This document shows positions 8,934 to 16,429 of a DNA stretch of 64,000 nucleotides, one piece after another. The notes under the pieces are model-generated. The model searched no databases. It was not told where the DNA came from and saw nothing but the letters and a program-made list of their open reading frames with translations. The stretch comes from Streptomyces sp. Je 1-369 (GTDB taxonomy: Bacteria > Actinomycetota > Actinomycetes > Streptomycetales > Streptomycetaceae): assembly GCF_026810505.1 (NCBI RefSeq), contig NZ_CP101750.1:3935254-3999253 (forward strand), in the 5' to 3' direction. The position numbers and the translations under genes are program-made. Within the stretch, counting starts at the first letter, position 1, and every line of letters starts with the position of its first letter.

Positions 8934-8950
8934 CAAGCAAGCGTGCTTGC
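8934..8950. promoter_or_regulatory. palindrome upstream of the Atu/Liu-like operon (candidate TetR operator)
   Basis: GCAAGC-GT-GCTTGC is a perfect 6-2-6 inverted repeat at 8937-8950. An overlapping reading, CAAGCA-AGCG-TGCTTG, is 6-4-6 at 8934-8949. It lies in the 78-bp gap between the EamA gene and the first gene of the operon, about 60-75 bases before that gene's start. The operon ends in a TetR gene, so autoregulation through this site is the simplest reading. Confidence 0.6.
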
Positions 8951-8951
8951 A

Positions 8952-9974
8952 TTACTTTCCGGACGGTTCCGGGGCGAGGTCCGCGTCGACCACCGCGACC
9001 GGCCCCGCCACGACATCCGCCACCGGGTCCTCCCCCGCGTGGCCCCGGCGCGCCCCGCGCCGCCCCACCTGCGTCCGCACCGCGCCCATGCTCGCCGCGA
9101 TGACCAGCGTGATCGCAAGCGCCTCGGCGAGGGACAGGGACTGGCTCAGGATCAGGAATCCGGCGATCGACGCGATGGCCGGTTCCAGGCTCATCAGGAT
9201 CGCGAAGGTGTGCGCGGGCAGCCGCCGCAGCGCGAGGAGTTCGAGGGTGTACGGCAGTACGGACGACATCACCGCGACCGCCGCGCCGAGCGCCAACGCG
9301 CCCGGCTCGATGAGCTTCGGCCCGGACACCGCGACCCCGAGCGGCAGGAAGAGCACCGCCGCGACGACCATCGCGAGGGCAAGACCGTCGGCCTGCGGGA
9401 AGCGCCGTCCCGTACGCGCGCTGAACAGGATGTACGTCGCCCACATCGCACCGGCGCCGAGCGCGTAGGCCACACCGGCCGGGTCGAGGCCGTCGAAGCC
9501 GCCCCCGCCGCCGAGCAGGAAGACGCCGCACAGGGCGAGCCCGGCCCAGACCAGGTTCATCGCGCGGCGCGAGGCGAAGACGGAGAGCGCGAGCGGGCCG
9601 AGGACCTCGAGGGTGACGGCGGGACCCATCGGGATACGGGCGACGGACTGGTAGAAGAGGCCGTTCATGCCCGCCATGGCCACGCCGAACGCGACGACCG
9701 TGCCCCAGTCGGCCCGCGTGTACCCCCGCACCTTCGGCCGGCAGACCACGACGAGCACGAGCGCGGCGAAGAGGAGCCGCAGCGCCACGATGCCGACGGC
9801 GCCCACCCTCGGCATCACGCTCACGGCGATCGCGCCGCCGAACTGCACGGAGATCCCGCCCGCGAGGACGAGCCCGACGGGACCGAGTGCGCCGATGCGG
9901 CCCCGGAGGCCCGCCGTCCCCGCGGGGGGCGCGGCGGGTGGTGCCTGGTCGCTGCGGGAGACGGAGACGTTCAC
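8952..9974 (-). CDS. EamA/DMT-family exporter
   Basis: About 340 residues with ten predicted membrane helices in two EamA repeats, beginning LGPVGLVLAGGISVQFGGAIAV and ending near SLAEALAITLVIAASMGAV. The motif RIPMGPAVTLEVLGPLAL is typical of the RhtA-like amino-acid/threonine exporter subgroup. The C-terminal ~45 residues are hydrophilic and acidic. I take GTG 9974, with AGGAAAGG eight bases upstream. The longer frame to 10052 runs into the shared regulatory region. It is divergent from a LysR gene, which may control it. The substrate is unknown. Confidence 0.85.
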   Translation of the reverse strand: MNVSVSRSDQAPPAAPPAGTAGLRGRIGALGPVGLVLAGGISVQFGGAIAVSVMPRVGAVGIVALRLLFAALVLVVVCRPKVRGYTRADWGTVVAFGVAMAGMNGLFYQSVARIPMGPAVTLEVLGPLALSVFASRRAMNLVWAGLALCGVFLLGGGGGFDGLDPAGVAYALGAGAMWATYILFSARTGRRFPQADGLALAMVVAAVLFLPLGVAVSGPKLIEPGALALGAAVAVMSSVLPYTLELLALRRLPAHTFAILMSLEPAIASIAGFLILSQSLSLAEALAITLVIAASMGAVRTQVGRRGARRGHAGEDPVADVVAGPVAVVDADLAPEPSGK

Positions 9975-10027
9975 GGGGGAGCCTTTCCTGATGCGGCACG
10001 GTGAGCGGCGTGGCCGGCGGCGTGGTT

Positions 10028-10064
10028 TAGTGTCATGGACTTTGTCGTCCAAAGCAGTGCACTA
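10028..10064. promoter_or_regulatory. nested inverted repeats between the EamA and LysR genes
   Basis: Within the 206-bp divergent gap three inverted repeats overlap: TAGTG/CACTA (10028-10032 with 10060-10064), TGGAC/GTCCA (10036-10040 with 10047-10051) and CTTTG/CAAAG (10040-10044 with 10050-10054). Such clustering is unusual for GC-rich spacer DNA and suggests an operator or promoter for one or both genes. Nothing else is evident in the gap except a possible LysR -10 box TATGCT eight bases before its ATG. Confidence 0.45.
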
Positions 10065-10180
10065 GGACAGGATTGTGGGGGTCTTACGCTGCTGTACGCA
10101 ACCCATGTCCGCATACCGAAGCTACGGCGCCTCGCACGCCTTGTGAAATGCCGCTTGCGCTCCCGTTATGCTCCGCGGAC

Positions 10181-11095
10181 ATGACCAGTCCGACCAGCCC
10201 GACCAGTCCGCCGGTCGAGCTCCGCCACCTGCGCTGTTTCCTCGCCGTCGCCGAGGAGGGCAGCGTCACCCGCGCCGCCACCCGCCTCCGCATCACCCAG
10301 CCCGCCGCGTCCCGCACGCTCGCCGCGCTGGAGGAGGCGCTGGACTCGCGTCTGGTGGACCGTTCCACGCATCACCTGCGACTCACCCCGGCGGGCCGCG
10401 CCTTCCGCGACAAGGCCGCCGTCGCCGTCGCCGCCTTCGAGGACGCCCTCGACGCGGGCCGCTCGGCGCACCGCCCGCTGCGGCTCGGGCACGCGTGGTC
10501 GGCGGCAGGCCCGTACACGACGCCCCTCCTGCGCCGCTGGCGCGAGACGCACCCCGACGTCCCCCTGGAGTTGCTGCGCATCGACGACCGCACGGCGGGC
10601 CTCACCCGTGGCGCGGTGGACGCCGCGCTGCTCCGGGGGCACGTCGACACTCCGGGCCTGGTCACGGAGCTGCTCCACACGGAGGCCCGGGTGGCCGCCG
10701 TCCCCGCCGACAGCCCCCTCGCCTCCCGCGCCCGCCTCGGCCTCGGCCTCGACCTCGCCGACCTGACGGACCACACGATCGCTCTCAACACGGTGTCCGG
10801 CACCACGACGGCGGACCTGTGGCCCGCCGGAGCCCGCCCCACCGCGATGATCACCGTCGCCAACACCGACGACTGGCTCGCGGCGATCGCCGCGTCCCGC
10901 GCGGTCGGCGTGACCACGACCGCGACGGCGGACCTGCACCCGCACCCCGGCGTCGCCTACGTCCCCCTGCCCGGCGCCCCGCACGTCCCCGTACTCCTCG
11001 CCCGCCGCGACGGCCCGCCCAGCCACCCGGCCCTGCGCGACCTGTGCGCCCTGGTCCGCGAGATCACGGGCCAGGACGCACGGCACGGGCAGTAG
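10181..11095 (+). CDS. LysR-family transcriptional regulator
   Basis: About 304 residues. The N-terminal winged helix-turn-helix reads LRHLRCFLAVAEEGSVTRAA, then LRITQPAASRTLAALEEALD, which is diagnostic for LysR. The C-terminal effector domain has the usual two alpha/beta lobes, with RLGHAWSAAGPYTTPLLRRW near residue 95. I choose ATG 10181 because it begins just before the DNA-binding domain; the upstream in-frame extension is low-quality sequence. TATGCT eight bases before the ATG could give a near-leaderless transcript. It is divergent from the EamA exporter, a common regulator-target arrangement. The inducer is unknown. Confidence 0.9.
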   Translation: MTSPTSPTSPPVELRHLRCFLAVAEEGSVTRAATRLRITQPAASRTLAALEEALDSRLVDRSTHHLRLTPAGRAFRDKAAVAVAAFEDALDAGRSAHRPLRLGHAWSAAGPYTTPLLRRWRETHPDVPLELLRIDDRTAGLTRGAVDAALLRGHVDTPGLVTELLHTEARVAAVPADSPLASRARLGLGLDLADLTDHTIALNTVSGTTTADLWPAGARPTAMITVANTDDWLAAIAASRAVGVTTTATADLHPHPGVAYVPLPGAPHVPVLLARRDGPPSHPALRDLCALVREITGQDARHGQ

Positions 11096-11110
11096 CGGGC
11101 GGCGCAGGCC

Positions 11111-12046
11111 TCAGCGGACCCGCCCGTACAGGTTCGGGGCGTACCAGCCGAAGGACGAGACCCGGACGCTCTTGCCGGGGCGCGGCGCCTCCAGGTACTG
11201 GCCGCCGCCCAGGTAGATCGCCACGTGGTGGACGCCGGACGCGCTGCCGTCGCTGCTCCAGAACACGAGGTCGCCGCGGCGCAGCTGCCCCCGCGAGATG
11301 GACTGCGTGGCGCGGTACTGGGCGTCGGCGACGCGGGGCAGGGCGATCCCGGCCTGCCGGTACGCCGCCATCACGAGGCCCGAACAGTCCCACCCGTGCG
11401 GGCCGTTGCCGCCCCATACGTAGGGGTCGCCGAGGTGGCGCATGGCGTACGAGACGGCGGCCTCGGTGCCGTGGCGGCGGGGGGTGCCGGGGTTGGTGGA
11501 CGGTCGGGGCGGGGTGCTGGGTGCGGTGGCACTCGTACCCCGGCCCGCGTACCGCTCGTACTTGTACTGATGGCCGGTCCAGTACCAGTGACCGCCCTTC
11601 CGGTACCAGTAGACGCGGTCGGTGGCGTCCCAGCCCTGGCGGCCGCGGAAGACGGGCTCGGCGGCGGACGCGGACCGGCGCGTACCGGTGGACACGCCCG
11701 TCCCCTTCGACGCCTTCTTCACCTTCGGGACTACGGCTCCCTTGCCGCCGCGCGCCACGTACTTGTCGTAGTGCGACGTCCAGCGCCACCAGCCGGTCGC
11801 GTCCTTGTACCAGTACTTGGAGCCGTCCCAGCCCGCGTGGCTCGGGGCGGGTTCCGCCGACGCCGTCCCGGAGGCGGCGCCCACGAGGACGGCAGCGCCG
11901 ACGGCTGCGACGACGGCGCCGCGCACGGTGCCACAGCGCTGCTGTCCGGTGCTGCCGGGGCCGGGTGCCGCGGTGCAATGTCCGCAGGTGCAGTCGGCGG
12001 GGGTTGCTTCGATGAATCGGGGAGTCTGGAATCGGGGAGTCTGCAC
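11111..12046 (-). CDS. NlpC/P60 (C40) cell-wall peptidase with two WxYW-type repeats
   Basis: About 311 residues. A hydrophobic segment (VRGAVVAAVGAAVLVGAASGTASA) serves as a signal peptide after an unusual Cys-containing N-terminus. Next come two aromatic repeats, each starting with WD and containing YWYK/YWYR and a WxWT segment, then a linker, then the NlpC/P60 domain. Catalytic Cys is in GWDCSGLVMAAYRQAG and His in GVHHVAIYLGGGQYLEAP. It should cleave peptidoglycan stem peptides outside the cell. GTG 12046 has GAGAGGG seven bases upstream. It follows the SPFH gene by 20 bases, so the two are probably co-transcribed. Confidence 0.85.
   Translation of the reverse strand: MQTPRFQTPRFIEATPADCTCGHCTAAPGPGSTGQQRCGTVRGAVVAAVGAAVLVGAASGTASAEPAPSHAGWDGSKYWYKDATGWWRWTSHYDKYVARGGKGAVVPKVKKASKGTGVSTGTRRSASAAEPVFRGRQGWDATDRVYWYRKGGHWYWTGHQYKYERYAGRGTSATAPSTPPRPSTNPGTPRRHGTEAAVSYAMRHLGDPYVWGGNGPHGWDCSGLVMAAYRQAGIALPRVADAQYRATQSISRGQLRRGDLVFWSSDGSASGVHHVAIYLGGGQYLEAPRPGKSVRVSSFGWYAPNLYGRVR
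12014..12043. repeat. 15-bp perfect tandem duplication in the peptidase start region
   Basis: GAATCGGGGAGTCTG occurs twice, at 12014-12028 and 12029-12043. On the minus strand it encodes QTPRF twice, directly after the GTG start of the NlpC/P60 gene. The duplication is in frame and lengthens only the extreme N-terminus ahead of the signal segment. Confidence 0.9.
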
Positions 12047-12066
12047 GTAAAGCCCTCTCGTTCCGG

Positions 12067-13236
12067 TCAGTGGGTGTCGACGGCGTTCCCCCGCGCCGTG
12101 TAGAAGGCCACGGTCAAGTCCTTGACCAGGGCCTTCCGTTCGTAGTCGTCGAGTGCGACGAGTCCCCGTTCGGTGAGCCTGCGGACCGTGTCGTCCACGG
12201 CGTCCAGGACCGACGTCAGCACGCTGTCCCGGTGCTTGGCGTCGATCGCGGCGATTCGGCGGCGCTGCATGGCCGCGGCGACTTCCGGGGCGTACTCCAC
12301 GCGTGTGGGCCGGGCGGAGAACACCTCGATGCCGACGGCCCTGCACTCCGCGGCCAGCGCCCTGGTGAGCGCGTCGCCGACGGCTTCGACGTCCCGCAGG
12401 GTCGGTACGTCACCGTCCCCTCCGCCGTCGGCGGGGTCCCGGAACGAGTCCGCGGGCAGCCGTGACACCACGCGCACGGTGGCCGCCTCGACCTGTTCCC
12501 GCAGGTACGCGGTGTGGTCGTCGACCGCGAGGAGTGCCCGTGCCGTGTCCTTGACCTGCCACACCACGAGGATGACCACCCGCAGCGCCACGCCCTGCGC
12601 GTCGACGGCGGGCATCGGTTCGCTCCGCCAGTGCCGCAGCCGTACGTCGACGCGTTCGCGCAGCACGAGTGGGCTGATCCAGAGGAGTCCGGTGCGCCGT
12701 ACGCTGCCGCGGTACCGCCCGAAGAGCGACAGGGTCCACGCGCTGCCCACGCGCCCCCGGGTGAGCCCGCCGAGCGCGAACAGCGCGACGACCCCGCACC
12801 CGCCGACGGCCGCCCACCATGCCGCGTCGAGCTCGTGCCGCGGCTGCGGCGGCGCGGGCAGGCGCAGGAACTCTGTCACCGCACCGGGCAGCACCCCACC
12901 GGCCCATACGATCCACCCCGCCCCGGCGAGCGCGAGCAGCGCCACGGACACGGCCCACCACCCGGAACACGCGCGCCCGCGCCGCTCGACGACCTCACGG
13001 CCGGGACGGGGAGGCGCCCCCGCGGACGGCCGCACACTTTCCGGCACGTCATGCGGGACCTTGGGCGACTCCGGCGGCTTCGACGTTTTCGGCAGTTCCA
13101 CCGTGTCCCCACGGAAGAGGAGATCCATGGGTATGGAGTCGCGCCGGTTGCGTACGACGAGCTCTCGGGGAGCCTTCGGTTCTTCCGGCACGGTGGCTGT
13201 CCTGACTTCTCGCGGGCGCAGCGGAGCTGACGCCAC
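12067..13236 (-). CDS. SPFH/band-7 domain membrane protein
   Basis: A 389-residue protein. After a ~90-residue hydrophilic N-terminus come two membrane segments (WWAVSVALLALAGAGWIVWAGG and AAVGGCGVVALFALGGL), then an SPFH/prohibitin domain with GLLWISPLVLRERVDVRLRHW, MPAVDAQGVALRVVILVVWQV and a C-terminal helical AIDAKHRDSVLTSVLDAVDD. SPFH proteins form membrane microdomain scaffolds. The GTG start lacks a strong ribosome site, and an internal ATG (MDLLFRGD) is an alternative. The NlpC/P60 hydrolase gene follows by 20 bases. Whether this scaffold positions a cell-wall hydrolase is inference. Confidence 0.8.
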   Translation of the reverse strand: MASAPLRPREVRTATVPEEPKAPRELVVRNRRDSIPMDLLFRGDTVELPKTSKPPESPKVPHDVPESVRPSAGAPPRPGREVVERRGRACSGWWAVSVALLALAGAGWIVWAGGVLPGAVTEFLRLPAPPQPRHELDAAWWAAVGGCGVVALFALGGLTRGRVGSAWTLSLFGRYRGSVRRTGLLWISPLVLRERVDVRLRHWRSEPMPAVDAQGVALRVVILVVWQVKDTARALLAVDDHTAYLREQVEAATVRVVSRLPADSFRDPADGGGDGDVPTLRDVEAVGDALTRALAAECRAVGIEVFSARPTRVEYAPEVAAAMQRRRIAAIDAKHRDSVLTSVLDAVDDTVRRLTERGLVALDDYERKALVKDLTVAFYTARGNAVDTH

Positions 13237-13299
13237 GACAGATGATCATGAACCACCTCGATCCTGCCGCAAACGGACACCGCCCCGCGCCCGCAAAGG

Positions 13300-16272
13300 T
13301 CACCTGTCCCGGGGACTTTGGTCCCTGGCGGCCCCGGAGTCCCTCGCCGCGATCCCGTCCGCAAGAACCTCCGCCAGGTGCCGCCCCCGTACCCCCGCCA
13401 GCTGCTCCAGCTGCGTCCGGCAGGAGAAGCCGTCCGCCAGGACCACCGCCTCCGCGTCCGCCTCCCTGACCGAGGGCAGCAACTGCTCCTCCGCGCAGGC
13501 CTTCGACACGTCGTAGTGGCCACGCTCGAAGCCGAAGTTCCCGGCGAGGCCGCAGCAGCCGCCGCTCAGCTCGCCCGTGAGGCCCGCCTTCGTCCGCAGG
13601 CGCCGTTCCGCCGCGTCGCCGAGGACCGCGTGCTGGTGGCAGTGGGTCTGGCCGACGGCGGCGCGGCCGATGTGCGGCGGCCGCCACCGCGGGGCCAGTT
13701 CCTCGACGGCCTGGGCGAACGTGCGGACCGACGCGGCGAGGCGGCCCGCGCGCGGGTCGTCGCCGAGCAATTCGGCCAGGTCCGTCCGGAGGGCCGCCGC
13801 GCAGCTCGGTTCCAGGACGACGACCGGCGTACCCGCGTCGAGGAGCGGTTCCATCCGGTCCAGCGTGGCCCGCAGCACCCCGCGGGCCCGGTCGAGCTGG
13901 CCCGTCGACACGTACGTCAGTCCGCAGCACACGCCCCTGGGCGGCACCGCGACGGTGAGTCCGGCGTCCTCCAGTACCGCCACCGCGGCCCGCCCCACCG
14001 CCGGGGAGAGGTGATCGGTGAAGGTGTCCGGCCAGAGGACGACGTCAGGGCGATCCACCGGTACGGTCGCCGCCGACCCGGCACCCGCACCCCGCGCCCG
14101 CCTCCCCCACCACCGCCGGAACGTCTGCGACGCCACCTCCGGCACGTCCCTCTCCGCGGCGATCCCGCCGATCCGCTTGCCGAGCGCGGCCAGCGGGCGG
14201 ACCCGGGCCAAGGTGTTGACGACGCCTGCCGTGCGGGTCGCCGCGACGGCCCGCAGCCAGCGCGGCAGGCGGCCCATCGTGTAGTGGGCGGCGGGCCTGC
14301 GGCGGCCTTCGTAGTGGTGGTGCAGGAACTCCGCCTTGTACGTGGCCATGTCGACGCCCACCGGGCAGTCCGAGCGGCAGCCCTTGCAGGACAGGCAGAG
14401 GTCGAGGGCGTCCTTGACCTCCGTCGAGCGCCACCCGTCCGTCACCACCTCACCGGCGAGCATCTCGTGGAGCAGCCGGGCGCGGCCGCGCGTGGAGTGC
14501 GCCTCCTCGCCGGTGACGCGGAAGGAGGGGCACATGACGCCGCTCGGTGAACCGGCTGTGGTCGTACGGCACTTGGCCACGCCCACGCAGCGCCTGACCG
14601 CCGCCGAGAAGTCGCCGCCGTCGTGCGGGTATCCGAAGGCGACGTCGACGGGTTCGCGCGGCAGGGGTGCGAAGCGGAGGTCGGCGTCGAGGGGCGCGGG
14701 ACGTACGAGCATGCCGGGGTTGAGCAGGCCCGCCGGGTCCCAGACGTCCTTCACGCGCTCGAAGAGACCGACGAGCTCGGGGCCGTACATCTTCGGCAGG
14801 AGCTCCGCGCGCGCCTGCCCGTCGCCGTGTTCGCCGGAGAGCGAGCCGCCGTGCGCGACGACGAGCTCGGCGAGGTCTTCGGAGAAGGTGCGGAAGCGGG
14901 CGACGCCCTCGCGGCTGATGAGGTCGAAGTCGATGCGTACGTGGATGCAGCCGTCCCCGAAGTGCCCGTACGGGGTGCCGCGCAGGTCGTGGTCGGCGAG
15001 CAGCGCCCTGAAGTCCCGCAGGTAGGCGCCGAGCCGAGCGGGCGGCACCGCGCAGTCCTCCCACCCCGGCCACGCTTCTCCCCCAAGTCCCGGGCTTCGC
15101 TCGGACAGGGAGGTGCCCCCACCGTCCGACATCCGGGTGGCCGTGCCGCTGGCGTCCTCCCGTACGCGCCACAGCGCCCGCTGCCCCGCCGGGTCGTCGA
15201 CGACCTGGGCGTCCAGTGCATCGGCGGCCCGCACGATCGTCTCCGCGCGCGCACGTGCCTCGGCCGGGCTCGTACCGCCGGTCTCCACGAAGAGCCAGGC
15301 GCCGCCCCTGGGCAGTCCGTCCCTCTGCGCGGGTTCGCGCACCAGGTCGGCGGCCATGCCCTCGACGGTGAGCGGGCCGTGCGGGAGGAGTCCGGCCGCC
15401 GCTTCCGCCGCGGCGCTCTCGTCGGCGTAACCGAGGACGGCGAGCGCTCGCGCGCGGGGCGCCTCGACGAGGCGTACGGCGGCTTCGGTGAGGACGCCGA
15501 GCGTGCCCTCCGAGCCGCAGAAGGCGCGGGCGAGGTCCGTGCCGTTCTCGGGGAGCAGTGCGTCGAGGGCGTAGCCGGAGATGCGGCGCGGCAGTTCGGG
15601 ATAGCCGGTGCGCAGGAGCGCCAGGCCGCCGTCGACCAGGGGGCGCAGGCCTTCGGGGGCGCCGTCCCAGCCGCGGGCGAGGCGGCGGCGGGCGCCGGTG
15701 CCGTCGAGGACGGTGAGGGCCGCGACGTTGTCGGCGGTGGTGCCCCAGGCCACCGAGTGCGAGCCGCAGGAGTTGTTGCCGATCATGCCGCCGAGAGTGC
15801 AGCGGTTGTGGGTGGAGGGGTCGGGGCCGAAGGTGAGGCCGTGCCGGGCGGCGGCGGCACGCAGGTCGTCCAGGACGACGCCCGGCTGGACGACGGCGGT
15901 ACGGGCCTCGGGGTCGAGGGAGACGATGCGGTTCATGTGCCGGGTGAAGTCGAGGACGACGCCGACTCCCGTGGCCTGCCCGGCGATCGAGGTCCCCGCG
16001 CCGCGCGCCACCACGGGAACGCCGCGCTCCCGGCAGACGGCGAGGGCCGCGGCCACGTCGTCGGCGTCGCGCGGGGCGACGACGGCGGCGGGGACGCGGC
16101 GGTAGTTGGAGGCGTCCATGGTGTGCAGGGCGCGGGCGGTGACGGAGGTGTCCACGTCACCACGGACGACGGCACGCAGATCGCTGCCGAGGACACCGCC
16201 GTCTTCACTGCCGAGTGGACCGCCGTGATGACTGCCGAGGACACCGCCGTGATCGCCGTCGAGATCGCTCAT
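13300..16272 (-). CDS. FAD-binding and (Fe-S)-binding oxidoreductase (GlcD-GlcF-type fusion)
   Basis: About 990 residues. The N-terminal half is a PCMH-type FAD domain (VPVVARGAGTSIAGQATG, MIGNNSCGSHSVAWG) with a GlcD-like C-terminal domain (GEHGDGQARAELLPKMYG). The second half is Fe-S: the cluster motif CLSCKGCRSDCPVGVDMATYK, a preceding VMCPSFRVTGEEAHSTRGRA block, and two CCG domains (GVCCGLTYVST, SGGCCGLAGNFGFERG). The family oxidises 2-hydroxyacids such as D-lactate or glycolate and feeds electrons to the respiratory chain. I start at ATG 16272 (MSDLDGD). Residues near 384-399 come from an inserted repeat (see 15076-15122). It is divergent from the conservon. Confidence 0.87.
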   Translation of the reverse strand: MSDLDGDHGGVLGSHHGGPLGSEDGGVLGSDLRAVVRGDVDTSVTARALHTMDASNYRRVPAAVVAPRDADDVAAALAVCRERGVPVVARGAGTSIAGQATGVGVVLDFTRHMNRIVSLDPEARTAVVQPGVVLDDLRAAAARHGLTFGPDPSTHNRCTLGGMIGNNSCGSHSVAWGTTADNVAALTVLDGTGARRRLARGWDGAPEGLRPLVDGGLALLRTGYPELPRRISGYALDALLPENGTDLARAFCGSEGTLGVLTEAAVRLVEAPRARALAVLGYADESAAAEAAAGLLPHGPLTVEGMAADLVREPAQRDGLPRGGAWLFVETGGTSPAEARARAETIVRAADALDAQVVDDPAGQRALWRVREDASGTATRMSDGGGTSLSERSPGLGGEAWPGWEDCAVPPARLGAYLRDFRALLADHDLRGTPYGHFGDGCIHVRIDFDLISREGVARFRTFSEDLAELVVAHGGSLSGEHGDGQARAELLPKMYGPELVGLFERVKDVWDPAGLLNPGMLVRPAPLDADLRFAPLPREPVDVAFGYPHDGGDFSAAVRRCVGVAKCRTTTAGSPSGVMCPSFRVTGEEAHSTRGRARLLHEMLAGEVVTDGWRSTEVKDALDLCLSCKGCRSDCPVGVDMATYKAEFLHHHYEGRRRPAAHYTMGRLPRWLRAVAATRTAGVVNTLARVRPLAALGKRIGGIAAERDVPEVASQTFRRWWGRRARGAGAGSAATVPVDRPDVVLWPDTFTDHLSPAVGRAAVAVLEDAGLTVAVPPRGVCCGLTYVSTGQLDRARGVLRATLDRMEPLLDAGTPVVVLEPSCAAALRTDLAELLGDDPRAGRLAASVRTFAQAVEELAPRWRPPHIGRAAVGQTHCHQHAVLGDAAERRLRTKAGLTGELSGGCCGLAGNFGFERGHYDVSKACAEEQLLPSVREADAEAVVLADGFSCRTQLEQLAGVRGRHLAEVLADGIAARDSGAARDQSPRDR
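15076..15122. repeat. dispersed Streptomyces-type repeat inserted in frame in the FAD gene
   Basis: This ~47-bp stretch has C-runs at both ends: CCCCC, then AAGTCCCGGGCTTCGCTCGG, then GACAGGGAGGTGCCCCC. It resembles the GGGGGCACCTCCC...GCGAAGC...GGGGGAG repeat I know as scattered through Streptomyces intergenic DNA. Here it lies inside coding sequence and adds about 15 residues (GGTSLSERSPGLG) between TATRMSDG and EAWPGWEDCAV without breaking the frame. Its exact borders cannot be set without a related gene lacking it. Confidence 0.6.
16183..16250. repeat. three 24-bp-period repeats at the start of the FAD gene
   Basis: A 20-bp core close to ACTGCCGAGGACACCGCCGT occurs at 16183-16202, 16207-16226 and 16231-16250. 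On the minus strand it encodes three versions of GGxLGSxx directly after the start, ahead of the conserved FAD domain. The period is a multiple of three, so the frame is kept. It looks like a local in-frame expansion of a non-conserved N-terminus. Confidence 0.8.
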
Positions 16273-16361
16273 GCCGTCCAGGATGCCCCCGCGCGGGCCC
16301 CTCCCGGCCACCCCGCCTCACCCCTTTTTTCACGATCCGGACGGGAAGATTCCCAACTCGG

Positions 16362-16382
16362 TCACTAACTCTCCTATAGTGA
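16362..16382 (+). promoter_or_regulatory. conservon promoter with an inverted repeat over the -10 region
   Basis: TCACTA (16362-16367) and TAGTGA (16377-16382) are a perfect inverted repeat with 9 bases between; extending to 8-bp arms adds one mismatch. A good -10 box, TATAGT (16375-16380), overlaps the right arm, about 50 bases before the cvnA start. A regulator bound here would cover the promoter. There is no clear -35 element. Confidence 0.5.
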
Positions 16383-16429
16383 TCTCGACTTGAGCAGAGT
16401 GTGTCGCTTCCGATCGAGGACCCCGATTG

